Notes: a model not told the origin generated them from the sequence alone. DNA of 64,000 nucleotides from Flaviaestuariibacter sp. (GCA_025963645.1 JAOQAI010000017.1:186001-250000), one strand, 5' to 3'; shown: positions 37,399 to 47,031, counted from the first letter of the stretch. Program-made: numbers and translations.

Positions 37399-38280
37399 AT
37401 GAATAAATTCCAATGGACAGTTATCGGCGCAGTTACGGTTCTTACAGCAGGGCTTTATGTCGCTACGCAAAACCATCTATTCGGCTCTAACAAAAGCAAA
37501 CCTTCTACCGAACAACACTCAGCTGACGATGGCCATAACCACGGGGCCGAGAGCGGCAGTGCAACCGTTTTAAGCACAGATACCATTCTTTTTCATGCAA
37601 AAGAAGCCCTCAACGCCGATCAGAAGAACCGGTTGGGTTTCCTCGAAAGCAGCATCACCCGCGGCGATGTGGCCGAACAAAAAACACACCTGTATCACCA
37701 GCTGGCAGCCTTCTGGCGCGACACCGCCCGCATCTTCGAACCCTTCGCCTGGTACACCGCCGAAGCCGCCCGGTTGGAAAATTCAGAAAAATCCCTCACC
37801 TTCGCAGCCCATTTGTTTTTAAACAACCTGCGGACGGAAGAAAACCCTGCCCTCAAAAGCTGGAAAGCCCTTCAATCCAAAGACCTGTTTGAACGTTCTT
37901 TGAAACTGGTACCGGGAAATGATTCTTCCCAGATAGGCTTAGGCGCTACCTATTTATATGGCGGCCTCGAAAGCCCGATGGAAGGCATTCTAAAGATCCG
38001 TGCGGTGGCTGAAAGAGATTCAGCTAACCTGTATGCACAACTGACCCTGGGCGAGGCTTCCACTATCTCCGGGCAGTTGGACAAAGCAGTGGAACGGTAC
38101 CTGAAAGTGGTGCGGATGGCGCCGGATAACCTGCAGGCGATCTTTGCATTGGCCGATGTGTACGAACGCATGGGCAATAAGAAGGAAGCCATTGTTTGGT
38201 ATGGAAAAGCCGTACCGCTGATACCGGTGCCGGAGTACCGGGGCGAAGTGGAAAAACGAATAGCTGAACTAAGAAAATGA
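37399..38280 (+). CDS. Tetratricopeptide-repeat protein
   Basis: Start chosen at MNKFQWTVIGAV; TPR motifs in the C-terminal half. Confidence 0.85.
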   Translation: MNKFQWTVIGAVTVLTAGLYVATQNHLFGSNKSKPSTEQHSADDGHNHGAESGSATVLSTDTILFHAKEALNADQKNRLGFLESSITRGDVAEQKTHLYHQLAAFWRDTARIFEPFAWYTAEAARLENSEKSLTFAAHLFLNNLRTEENPALKSWKALQSKDLFERSLKLVPGNDSSQIGLGATYLYGGLESPMEGILKIRAVAERDSANLYAQLTLGEASTISGQLDKAVERYLKVVRMAPDNLQAIFALADVYERMGNKKEAIVWYGKAVPLIPVPEYRGEVEKRIAELRK

Positions 38281-38365
38281 GTGATGAGTAATTAATGATG
38301 AGTCAACTCATTACTACTTACTCATTATTCATCATAATATTTTAAACACTAAATAATTATACATC

Positions 38366-38458
38366 ATGCCTTGTGGTAAAAAAAGAAAGCGTCATAAAAT
38401 AGCGACGCATAAGCGTAAGAAAAGATTGAGAAAGAACCGTCATAAAAAGCGTAAGTAA
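38366..38458 (+). CDS. 30-aa AURKAIP1/COX24-domain-like basic protein
   Basis: ATG...TAA reads MPCGKKRKRHKIATHKRKKRLRKNRHKKRK*. Absent from the supplied ORF track (below its length cut-off). Confidence 0.88.
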   Translation: MPCGKKRKRHKIATHKRKKRLRKNRHKKRK

Positions 38459-38650
38459 GCTTTTAAGACCCCTGTGTGCAGGAGTGGGCCCCGCCTTCTC
38501 CTGCACCTTTATTTAACGTATTGCTGAAGGCGAAATACCGCTTGCCATCCTCCTATCAACACATTCCGGCGCTTTCCAAAGGCTACTGCAGCATCCGGGT
38601 ATGTCATCGCAATCAGCGTGCAATTTCTGGCTACGTAAAGCTGTAGTAAT

Positions 38651-40204
38651 GTGAACAAAGAATTAATTATCAATTCCGCCCAGCATGGGGTGGACATTGC
38701 CTTATTAGAAGATAAAAAGCTGGTTGAGCTACATACGGAAAAAACCGATACCCGCTTTGCGGTAGGCGACCTGTACCTCGGGAAAGTAAAAAAACTGATT
38801 CCCGGCCTCAACGCTGCGTTCGTAGATGTAGGGCATGAGAAAGATGCTTTCCTGCATTATACCGATCTCAGTCCTTATGCCCGCTCCCTCCTCAATTTCA
38901 CGCAACAAGCCATGGCAGACAAGACGCCGGGCGGCTTTGATTTTGGGTCTTTTGATAATCAACCGGAGATCATAAAGACCGGCAAGATCAACGAAGTGCT
39001 GAGTGGCAAGCCCCATGTATTGGTGCAGATCCTGAAAGAGCCGATAGCGGCGAAAGGCCCGCGGTTAAGCTGCGAGATCTCCTTACCCGGACGTTTCGTA
39101 GTACTGACGCCATTTAACGACATTGTAGCCGTATCGCGTAAGATACATTCCTCCGAAGAGCGCAAGCGCCTGCAACGCATCGTTGAATCCATCAAGTCTA
39201 AAAACTTTGGCGTTATCGTTCGCACCGCAGCGGAAGGCAAGAACACCGCCGAGTTGCACGAAGACCTTTCCGAACTGGTAGCTACCTGGAAAGAGATCCA
39301 GCAGAACCTCCAAGGAGCTACACCGCCTGCAAAAATATTAAGTGAGCAAACAAAAGCCACTTCCATGCTCCGCGACCTGCTGAACGAGGACTTTAACCGC
39401 ATCGTCATTAACGACAAAAGCATTTATACCGATACGAAAAGCTATATCGAAAAGATAGCCCCGGAGAAAGCAGGAATCGTCACCTTTCATAGCAATGATA
39501 CCCCGGTCTTCGACCAATACGGCATTACCAAACAGGTAAAAGGTTCCTTTGGTAAAACGGTGAACATGGACAGCGGCGCTTACCTCATTATTGAGCATAC
39601 CGAGGCGCTTCATGTGATTGACGTGAACAGCGGCTACAAAAGCGTCAGCAACAACCAGGAGCAGAACGCATTAGAAACCAACCTCGAAGCGGCAGAAGAA
39701 ATTGCCCGTCAATTGCGGCTTCGGGATATTGGTGGCATCATCGTGGTGGACTTTATTGACATGAAGCTGCCCGATAATAAGAAGCGGCTGATCGAGGCGA
39801 TGGATGGCTTTATGCGTAGCGACCGTGCCAAGCATGCCGTGCTTCCCATCTCTAAGTTCGGACTGATGCAGATCACCCGGCAGCGCATGAAGCCGGAGAT
39901 GAATATCAATACCCAGGAGGTTTGTCCAAGCTGCCAGGGAACGGGTAAGATCGCCTCTACACTCATTTTAGAAGACGATATTGAAAAGAACCTGAACTAC
40001 CTCATTACGCATCAGCATAAGAACCTTACGATCGTGGTAAGTCCTATTGTATATGCCTACCTCACCAAGGGTTGGTTCTGGAACAATAAGGTGGCGAAAT
40101 GGAAACGCAAATTCAATGGAAACGTATCCGTAAAAGCCGATAGTAATTACCACCTCACCGAATTCAAATTCTTTGATAAGAGCGGCGAAGAGATAAAGCT
40201 CTGA
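38651..40204 (+). CDS. rng: Ribonuclease E/G
   Basis: MNKELIINSAQHGVDIALLEDKKLVELH; AFVDVGHEKDAFLHYTDL; DVNSGYKSV; GGIIVVDFIDM; CPSCQGTGKI. Confidence 0.95.
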   Translation: MNKELIINSAQHGVDIALLEDKKLVELHTEKTDTRFAVGDLYLGKVKKLIPGLNAAFVDVGHEKDAFLHYTDLSPYARSLLNFTQQAMADKTPGGFDFGSFDNQPEIIKTGKINEVLSGKPHVLVQILKEPIAAKGPRLSCEISLPGRFVVLTPFNDIVAVSRKIHSSEERKRLQRIVESIKSKNFGVIVRTAAEGKNTAELHEDLSELVATWKEIQQNLQGATPPAKILSEQTKATSMLRDLLNEDFNRIVINDKSIYTDTKSYIEKIAPEKAGIVTFHSNDTPVFDQYGITKQVKGSFGKTVNMDSGAYLIIEHTEALHVIDVNSGYKSVSNNQEQNALETNLEAAEEIARQLRLRDIGGIIVVDFIDMKLPDNKKRLIEAMDGFMRSDRAKHAVLPISKFGLMQITRQRMKPEMNINTQEVCPSCQGTGKIASTLILEDDIEKNLNYLITHQHKNLTIVVSPIVYAYLTKGWFWNNKVAKWKRKFNGNVSVKADSNYHLTEFKFFDKSGEEIKL

Positions 40205-40224
40205 TAAGATAAGAGATAAACTAC

Positions 40225-40278
40225 AGCGAAGCTTTCCATGCCCGAACAATGGTTCCGGTTAGGAAAGCTTCGCTTTTT
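40225..40278 (+). terminator. Terminator after rng
   Basis: AGCGAAGCTTTCC ... GGAAAGCTTCGCT followed by TTTT. Confidence 0.75.
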
Positions 40279-40402
40279 CATTGCTGCCATTCAGTACATA
40301 GCTGATTTAACCCTGCTATCACAACAACGATTCTTGTTTACCCAATCAGCATTCCCGGCCCCCGGCACAATATTGGTTCTATCTCTCTCAAACTATTAAG
40401 CA

Positions 40403-40594
40403 ATGAATAACAGGAACGATAACAGCGGCGACAACGGCCGCCAATCGCCACAGGACAAAGCCGTGCAGAATCCCGACGAGTGGAAGACCGGAAGCGAAGC
40501 CCTCACCGAAGTGCAGCAGGCTAACCTCCACACCCAACCGGAGCGTAAGGAACAGAACAGCTCCACCGGCGGCGAAGACGAAGGCGCTAAATGA
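40403..40594 (+). CDS. Small hydrophilic hypothetical protein
   Basis: 63-aa polar, likely disordered ORF followed by a terminator. Confidence 0.5.
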   Translation: MNNRNDNSGDNGRQSPQDKAVQNPDEWKTGSEALTEVQQANLHTQPERKEQNSSTGGEDEGAK

Positions 40595-40612
40595 GCGTTT
40601 TGCAGAAAGCTG

Positions 40613-40639
40613 AAGGCTAACATAAGTTAGCCTTTTTTA
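40613..40639 (+). terminator. Rho-independent terminator
   Basis: AAGGCTAAC-ataa-GTTAGCCTT followed by a T tract. Confidence 0.8.
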
Positions 40640-40743
40640 TGGTCATCTGTAGCAATTTGATGCCAAGCAAAACATTCTTAAAACCTGGAACCTGTTTATT
40701 ACAGGCGGCTCTTGCGCATTTCCCTTCGAACAGGAACGGCGGC

Positions 40744-40772
40744 TGTCACCCTGAGCCCGGCACAGGGTGACA
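40744..40772. repeat. Dispersed palindromic repeat
   Basis: TGTCACCCTGAGCCCGGCACAGGGTGACA. Confidence 0.65.
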
Positions 40773-40790
40773 ACTATCCCGATATACGAC

Positions 40791-40821
40791 AAAAAAGAGA
40801 GACCATTACAGCCTCTCTTTT
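40791..40821 (-). terminator. Terminator of the GH3/beta-lactamase gene
   Basis: AAAAGAGAG...CTCTCTTTT hairpin just 3' of the gene. Confidence 0.7.
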
Positions 40822-40841
40822 CTATAAAAAACCTAATCAAC

Positions 40842-43730
40842 TTACTTCTCTTTCTCCAGCGCCCGGTAGATCGCATCCTGCACCTTACCCCGTATGCCCA
40901 TTTGCCCCAGCAGGTTATTCGTGCGGGTGTTATAAACCCGGTTCGATAAAAAGATATACACGAGGTCTTTCTCCGGGTCGGCCCAAACGCAGGTGCCTGT
41001 GAAGCCGGTATGCCCGAAGGTAGCTGGTGAAGCATTCGCCGCCGGGTAAGGTTCCTTGCGGGTAGCATTATCCTTTTCCGGTTTGTCGAAGCCCAGGCCG
41101 CGGCGGCTGATCGGGCTGCCATAGGCCGTGAACAGTTTTACGGTCTCAGGCTTTAGGTAGCGGCGGCCGTTCAGCTCACCACCATTCAGCAGCATCTGGT
41201 AAAGGGCCGCCAGGTCGTAGGCATTCGAGAACAAGCCCGCATGACCCGACACACCGCCAAACATCGCCGCGCCTTCATCGTGCACATAGCCTTGCAGCAA
41301 TTGGTGCCGGAAATAATTATCCCTTTCGGTAGGCACTACCCGCTCCATGCCAAAGCGCTCACCGGCCTTAAAGCCGGTAGTGGTCATGCCCAGCGGACGA
41401 TAAAAGTTCTCCTGCGTGTATTCATCCAAGCTTTTGCCGCTCAATTGCTCCACGATCTTCCCCAGCAGGATAAAATCATTATCGCTGTACACATACTTGC
41501 CGTGCTCCGTCAGCTTGCTCTTCACGATGCGCTGCATCATACTGTCGTTCCAGTCGCGGCGAAGCCATACATTCTGCGCTACCGGGATGGTGTATTCCTC
41601 GTTCATCACGTTGCTGTAATAGCGCGGCGATGGCTGCTTTGTTTCCTTGTCCACCGTCTCGGCATAAAAAGAAATATAGGGGTTCAGTCCGGCCTGGTGC
41701 AGGAGGATATCGCGGATCTTCAGCGGCGCCTTATCGGTGCCTCTTGTTACAGGTAAATAATCACCCAATGTCTTATCCAGTTCCACCTTGCCCTCATCAT
41801 ACAGCTTCATGATGGACACCGTGGTAGCGGAGATCTTCGTTACCGATGCCAGGTCGTACAGGCTTTCCAGCGTCACCGGCGCCGAGCCTTCCTCAAAGCC
41901 ATAAGCGCCGAAAGCGCGGTGGTATTTGATCTTGCCACCCTGCACCGCCAGCACCACGGCGCCGGGGTAGGCCTTCTTGGCTAAGCCATCGTTCACAATG
42001 CTGTCTATGGCCAACCATTGCGGCGCAAAGCCCACCGGGGCCAGGCGGTTCACCGATAAGCCTGTGCCATACGGGATATCGCAAACCGTCACCGGCAGCT
42101 TGCCTTTGGCTTGTATCCTGCCCAGCAGGAAATCAGCCGCGGCATCGTGCGAGATCGAATCGTCCTGGTAGCTGGCCACCAGGTTTTGCGCTCCGCAGAA
42201 GTTCTTAGCCGCATACACATTACCAAAAATAAATGTCAATGGCTTGGCTGCCTGCAGGGAGCTCCAGAGCCCGAGTGCCGCCGCGCTGATGCCATAGTTA
42301 TTCGTTGGGCGCAGGCTATAATCATGCACCCCGATCACGATCTTATCATAACCGCCGGCTGCTATTTGTTGTAAGAGGCCGGCTGCCTTCGTGCTGTCGT
42401 CTCTATACGAAAAGGTATACACCGTGGCACCGAAATCTCTTGCCAGGCGGTTGGCGAAATTATTGGTCGTGTTGGAACCCAAACCGATGTAGGCGGTCTT
42501 CGCACCCACGGTCAGTGGCAGCACCGTGCCTTCGTTGCGCAGCACCGTAATGGTGTTCTGAGCCACCACCGTACGCACCGAATCGGTAGAGGCATTCAGG
42601 TCGGCCAGCAGGTTGGTGGTATCTATAAACTGCGAGCCGCTGAGTCCCAGCGCATACTTCGCATAGAGTATCTTCTTCACCTTCGCGTCTATCTCTTTCC
42701 GCTTCAGGCGCTTTGCCTTCATGGCTCCCTTCACCGCTTCTATCGCCGCCGGCACATTCTCCGGCAGGCAAAGAATATCGTTGCCGGCAATCAGCGCCTG
42801 CACGGCTGCTTCACCCGCCGGGTAAAACTTCGCTACGCCCTTCATTTCCAAAGCATCCGTAAAGGTCAGCCCGTCATAGTCTAGCTCGTCGCGCAGGAGG
42901 TCGGTCACGTTGGCTTTTGATAGGGAGGTCGGTCGGTTGGTGGTCGTGTCAATAGACGGGATAGCCAGGTGGGCGATCATTACGCTGCCAACACCTGCCG
43001 CAAACAACTGGCGGAACGGGTATAGCTCCAGCGAGTCCAGCTGCACCATGCTTTTCGCGATCACCGGCAGGTCGTGGTGCGAGTCCACTTCCGTATCGCC
43101 ATGACCGGGAAAATGCTTGGCACAGGCCATGATGCCCGCGTCCTGCATACCATTGGAGTAAGCCACGCCAAAGCGGGCTACCTTGTATTTGTCTTCGCCA
43201 AAGGAGCGGTACCCTATCACCGGGTTATTGGGGTTATTGTTCACATCTACCACCGGCGCATAGTTCACATGCACACCGAGGCGCTTCATCTGCTTGCCCA
43301 CGGCAACGCCCATATTGTAGATGGCCTTATCATCCGTCAGCGCACCCAGCGTCAGCTGGTAGGGGAACCTCGTCACGCTGTCCAGCCGCATGCCCAGCCC
43401 CCACTCGCCGTCAATGGTCACGAGCAGCGGTGTTTTGGCCAATGCCTGGTATTTATTCGTTAGCGCCGCCTGCCGCAGGGGCCCGCCCTGGAAGAACACC
43501 AGCCCGCCCACGTTGTACTTGGATATTTGGTCGGCTACGGAGGCCACATGCTCGGCACCGAGGTTGCTGTGGGCCCGTATCACCATCAGCTGCGCGATCT
43601 TCTCCTCGCGGCTAAGTTTTTTGAACTGGGTTTTCACCCATTTATTGGCGGCTTTCGTGGTAGGCGCTTGTGCCTGTGCAGCCAACCCGATGGCGGCAAT
43701 GGCTACGATGGTAAGGAGGTTCTTCTTCAT
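40842..43730 (-). CDS. Glycoside hydrolase family 3 domain fused to a serine hydrolase (beta-lactamase-like) domain
   Basis: GH3: KHFPGHGDTEVDSHHDLPVI, TFTDALEMKG; beta-lactamase-like: YDLASVTKISATTVSIMKLYDEG, GYVHDEGAAMFGGVSGHAGLFS. Confidence 0.92.
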   Translation of the reverse strand: MKKNLLTIVAIAAIGLAAQAQAPTTKAANKWVKTQFKKLSREEKIAQLMVIRAHSNLGAEHVASVADQISKYNVGGLVFFQGGPLRQAALTNKYQALAKTPLLVTIDGEWGLGMRLDSVTRFPYQLTLGALTDDKAIYNMGVAVGKQMKRLGVHVNYAPVVDVNNNPNNPVIGYRSFGEDKYKVARFGVAYSNGMQDAGIMACAKHFPGHGDTEVDSHHDLPVIAKSMVQLDSLELYPFRQLFAAGVGSVMIAHLAIPSIDTTTNRPTSLSKANVTDLLRDELDYDGLTFTDALEMKGVAKFYPAGEAAVQALIAGNDILCLPENVPAAIEAVKGAMKAKRLKRKEIDAKVKKILYAKYALGLSGSQFIDTTNLLADLNASTDSVRTVVAQNTITVLRNEGTVLPLTVGAKTAYIGLGSNTTNNFANRLARDFGATVYTFSYRDDSTKAAGLLQQIAAGGYDKIVIGVHDYSLRPTNNYGISAAALGLWSSLQAAKPLTFIFGNVYAAKNFCGAQNLVASYQDDSISHDAAADFLLGRIQAKGKLPVTVCDIPYGTGLSVNRLAPVGFAPQWLAIDSIVNDGLAKKAYPGAVVLAVQGGKIKYHRAFGAYGFEEGSAPVTLESLYDLASVTKISATTVSIMKLYDEGKVELDKTLGDYLPVTRGTDKAPLKIRDILLHQAGLNPYISFYAETVDKETKQPSPRYYSNVMNEEYTIPVAQNVWLRRDWNDSMMQRIVKSKLTEHGKYVYSDNDFILLGKIVEQLSGKSLDEYTQENFYRPLGMTTTGFKAGERFGMERVVPTERDNYFRHQLLQGYVHDEGAAMFGGVSGHAGLFSNAYDLAALYQMLLNGGELNGRRYLKPETVKLFTAYGSPISRRGLGFDKPEKDNATRKEPYPAANASPATFGHTGFTGTCVWADPEKDLVYIFLSNRVYNTRTNNLLGQMGIRGKVQDAIYRALEKEK

Positions 43731-43844
43731 ACGAAATAATGTGAGGGCAAGTTAAGATAAAAGAGAAAGGGGAATGTGTAAGAGGTTGTGAAGGTGGGTA
43801 TGCCCGGTTGGAGCCGTTGATAAGTTAACTGGTTCCTAATCTCG

Positions 43845-44543
43845 TTAAATTATTTTAACTTCTGTTCTTCTGTTTTTTTGCTTTCCTTCTGGTGAATTAT
43901 TTTCTGCTACTGGATATTTTGATCCAAAGCCCTTTGAAATTATTCTTTTTTGATCTATACCTTTCTTAATTAGGTATGCCCTTACAGACTCTGCTCTTTT
44001 TTCAGACAAGGTCAGGTTATCAGTAATATTCCCACTATTGTCTGTATGGCCACCTATTTCGTATTGTTCATTCATTCTGGTCTTCATGTAGGCGGCAATC
44101 TCATCAAGTTGTTTAAAGGAAGTTGTTTTTATTGTGGATTTTCCGTTATCAAAATAAACATGCTTTAGAGTATAAACTTTAGCTGGCTCAAAGATTACAT
44201 CGATCCCAATAGATTTAAGAGCTTGGTCACCTTTACGTAATAAAGGGGTTTCAAAATCGCTATACTCCACAGTATCAGTCATAGTCTGAATACGAATGCT
44301 ATAATTTTCTCCCGGGTTTAAATAGATAGAAAACTTGCCTTGAGCATCAGTTCTATTGCTTAGCAATGAATGTGTTCTTTTGTTTAGGAAAAGTATTTCT
44401 TCTCCGGCTAATGGTAGTTCTTTTGAATTCATTACAGACACGTTCACCTGGATTTTTTGCGTAAATACTTCAGGTTTTGGGACTTGTGCGAAACAAGTAT
44501 GGCTAATAGTAATGATTAGAATAAATTGGAAAAGCTTATACAT
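43845..44543 (-). CDS. OmpA family protein
   Basis: KHVYFDNGKSTIKTTSFKQLDEIAAYMKTR...IGGHTDNSGNITDNLTLSEKRAESVRAYLIKKGI. Confidence 0.9.
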   Translation of the reverse strand: MYKLFQFILIITISHTCFAQVPKPEVFTQKIQVNVSVMNSKELPLAGEEILFLNKRTHSLLSNRTDAQGKFSIYLNPGENYSIRIQTMTDTVEYSDFETPLLRKGDQALKSIGIDVIFEPAKVYTLKHVYFDNGKSTIKTTSFKQLDEIAAYMKTRMNEQYEIGGHTDNSGNITDNLTLSEKRAESVRAYLIKKGIDQKRIISKGFGSKYPVAENNSPEGKQKNRRTEVKII

Positions 44544-44668
44544 GATTTTTTTCTAAAGAAAAAGAAACTAAATAACAAGATTGAAAATTTCTGATTTCAT
44601 GTAACGTTCGTTACAAAAATCTATATTTACTTTAGATAATACCTTTCTATTTACCAAAACAAGGCACT

Positions 44669-46384
44669 GTGCATAATTCTAAATACTTCTTTGGGGTAAT
44701 TAAAACTATTCTGCTGCTTCTGATCTCAGCTACCGTTTATTCTCAAACTAAAAAAGGCACTATTGTTTCTAATGGTGTGCAGAAACAAGGTAAAACATAT
44801 GCTCTTATTATTGGTGTAGCCGACTATCATCAGTTGCCAAAACTTGATTATGCTCCTGCAGATGCTTTAGCCTTCCAAGATTACTTATTAAAAGATCAGA
44901 AACTTCCTAAGGAAAATGTTTTTTGTTTCACCAATGAAACAGCTACATACATTAATATTTTCGACAAGCTATATCTTATCAATGATTCTCTTCAGCCTGG
45001 TGATTGCTTTATCTTCTACTTTTCAGGTCATGGAGATTGGGAATCGAAAATTTCTGATAACTCCCTTCTTTTATTAAGCAAAGCTCCTGCTAAAAATTAT
45101 TTGCGCTACCCAGACCAATATCTTGATTGCCAAAAGATAAATGAGTTCATAAAAAGGATATCAGAACGAGACATCAAGGCTGTTTTAATTGCAGATGCTT
45201 GCCATTCTGGGAATTTGAGCGGTGGTACAGCTGGCGCAGAAACTACTAATCTACAATTGAAAAAGGGATGGAAAAATGAGATTCGCATTCTTTCCTGTAT
45301 GCCAGATGAAGTTTCTTTTGAAGATAAGCGTTGGGGCGGTGGCAGAGGCGTATTCTCATACTACTTAACCGAGGGATTGAAAGGAATGACCCGTAAAGAA
45401 GCAGGGGAAGGATTTGATTTGACTATGGGGTAGCTAAGAAGCTATTTAGAAGAAAATATTAGAAGAGAAACAAATGATAAACAAAATCCATTATTCGACG
45501 GAGATTCTAGATTAATAATGGCACGAGTAGATAAAAGAGCCTCTATAAAAGAAGCAATCAATAAAGCTTACAATGACAATAATAGTTTAGCAAGAGCAAA
45601 AGGAAATATTGACACTACTAGTCTTGCCTATAAAACAACACTTAGCCAATTCGAACAAGCAGTAGCTAGGCAACATCTTGCAAAACCTTTTGAAAATTCT
45701 GCATTTGCCTATTATAAACAGTTGCTTCGAAGTGCTCCAGATCATTATTTAGATGTGCAAAGGAATCAACTTTTAAATGCAATTCAAAGCCATTTTCAAC
45801 AGTACTCTGAAAGATTTTATGACGAACTCGGATACTCTGAAGAAGAATTGGAACAGATTAAAATCGAGTTAGAAGCAGGTATGCAACTCACAGCTAAGAA
45901 AGTTCTGGTCCGTAATAGTTTTTATAGTAAAAAATTATTCATAGATGCCTGTCTTATAACCTACAAAGGACAACATGGCTATTCTACGAAACTGCTTAGA
46001 AGTCAACTACAAAGCGCTGCGGACTCATTAGAAAAAGCAGTTAAGCTTACTCCTCATGATCCTAAACTATATCGTAAGCTGAGCGATTGTTATCTTGACA
46101 TGAACCCTCAAAAGGCAATCGAGTTCCTAAAAGTCTATACAGGTTTGTTGCCAAAAGATGGCTCGGCTTATAATGCTTTAGGCATTGGGTATTATTCCAC
46201 GAATGAATTTAATAGTGCTGTAATCGCTTTTGAAAAGGCTATCAATCTTGCTCCCGAAATTGGCAAATACTACTATAATCTTGGCATGTGCTATCAAAAG
46301 ATGGGACGCCAAGGCGATGCAGATATGTACTTCAAAAAGTCAAAAAATATTAAGCAATCCATCGCGAATGATGATTATCAATAA
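44669..46384 (+). pseudogene. Caspase-like (peptidase C14) protein with TPR C-terminus, interrupted by in-frame TAG at 45431-45433
   Basis: YALIIGVADYHQLPKLDYAPADA; FYFSGHGDWES (His); LIADACHSGNLSGG (Cys). Same frame resumes after the TAG as LRSYLEENIRRETNDKQNPLFDGDSRLIMARVDKR, then TPRs. Confidence 0.85.
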
Positions 46385-46502
46385 GGGAGAAAGGCAGTAT
46401 CGCGATAAGAAATGATCTTAGCGCAATCTTTTCAATTAGCATCGTACATTCCCAACTTCTGAGAATGCGGGACGTGCAAACCATCCCCATTATCCATAAT
46501 TC

Positions 46503-46640
46503 TTACATTCTTTCCTTTGGCGGAACACGAAATAACCATCTTTAAGATAAAGCTCATGTCAACCGTGAGCCGGCTAATCAGTTGGGACATGGGTTGCCGA
46601 GCGCCATACGGTTATACGTTTCAAGATAAACCTGAGCCGA
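46503..46640 (-). pseudogene. Decayed copy of a prolyl oligopeptidase C-terminus
   Basis: Reverse-strand YGARQPMSQLISRLTVDMSFI matches HGAQESTADLISRFTDTMSFI of the gene at 51287; similarity continues past the stop (TACATTCTTTCCTTTGGC versus TACATGCTCTTCTTTGGC). Confidence 0.7.
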
Positions 46641-46689
46641 ATCGTATGTCGCTCACCTCGTTAGTCTTCACAACCAGAGCCTCGACCTT

Positions 46690-46985
46690 TTTACCTCGCC
46701 GTCCACCAAAAAGCTATCCTTCTACCCCAAGCAGGCCGGCGAATACCCAAAAATGCTCGCCGCTTAGCTTCCGAAGCCCACCCGGCAGGCAAAAAGGGTA
46801 AGCGCTTAACTAAAAAGGCTGCCGCCTCACCTTAAAAGGGTAAGCGCCTAACCAAATAAGCTAAGCGGATACCTAAAAAGGCTAAGCCGGCAGCTTCGGA
46901 AGCTAAGCCCGCAACCAAATAAGCTAAGGGACCACCTGAAAAGGTTAAGCCCGCAGCTTCCGGGGTTAAGCGTTGACCCTTTTTG
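46690..46985. repeat. Degenerate tandem repeat, about 21-bp period
   Basis: Units such as AAAAAGGCTAAGCCGGCAGCTT / CGGAAGCTAAGCCCGCAACC / AAATAAGCTAAGGGACCACCTG / AAAAGGTTAAGCCCGCAGCTTC; one + frame reads PKKAKPA ASEAKPA TK*AKGP PEKVKPA. Confidence 0.75.
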
Positions 46986-47031
46986 GTTATCGGGGGCTTA
47001 ATCTTTATGATACGCCACCCAAAGAGCGAAA

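Noticed and set aside
46517-46801. 94-aa + strand ORF
   Set aside because: Runs opposite the prolyl oligopeptidase relic and into the tandem repeat; no domain.
46690-46985. CRISPR array
   Set aside because: Units are contiguous 20-22 bp and degenerate with no constant repeat plus unique spacers, and no cas genes are nearby.
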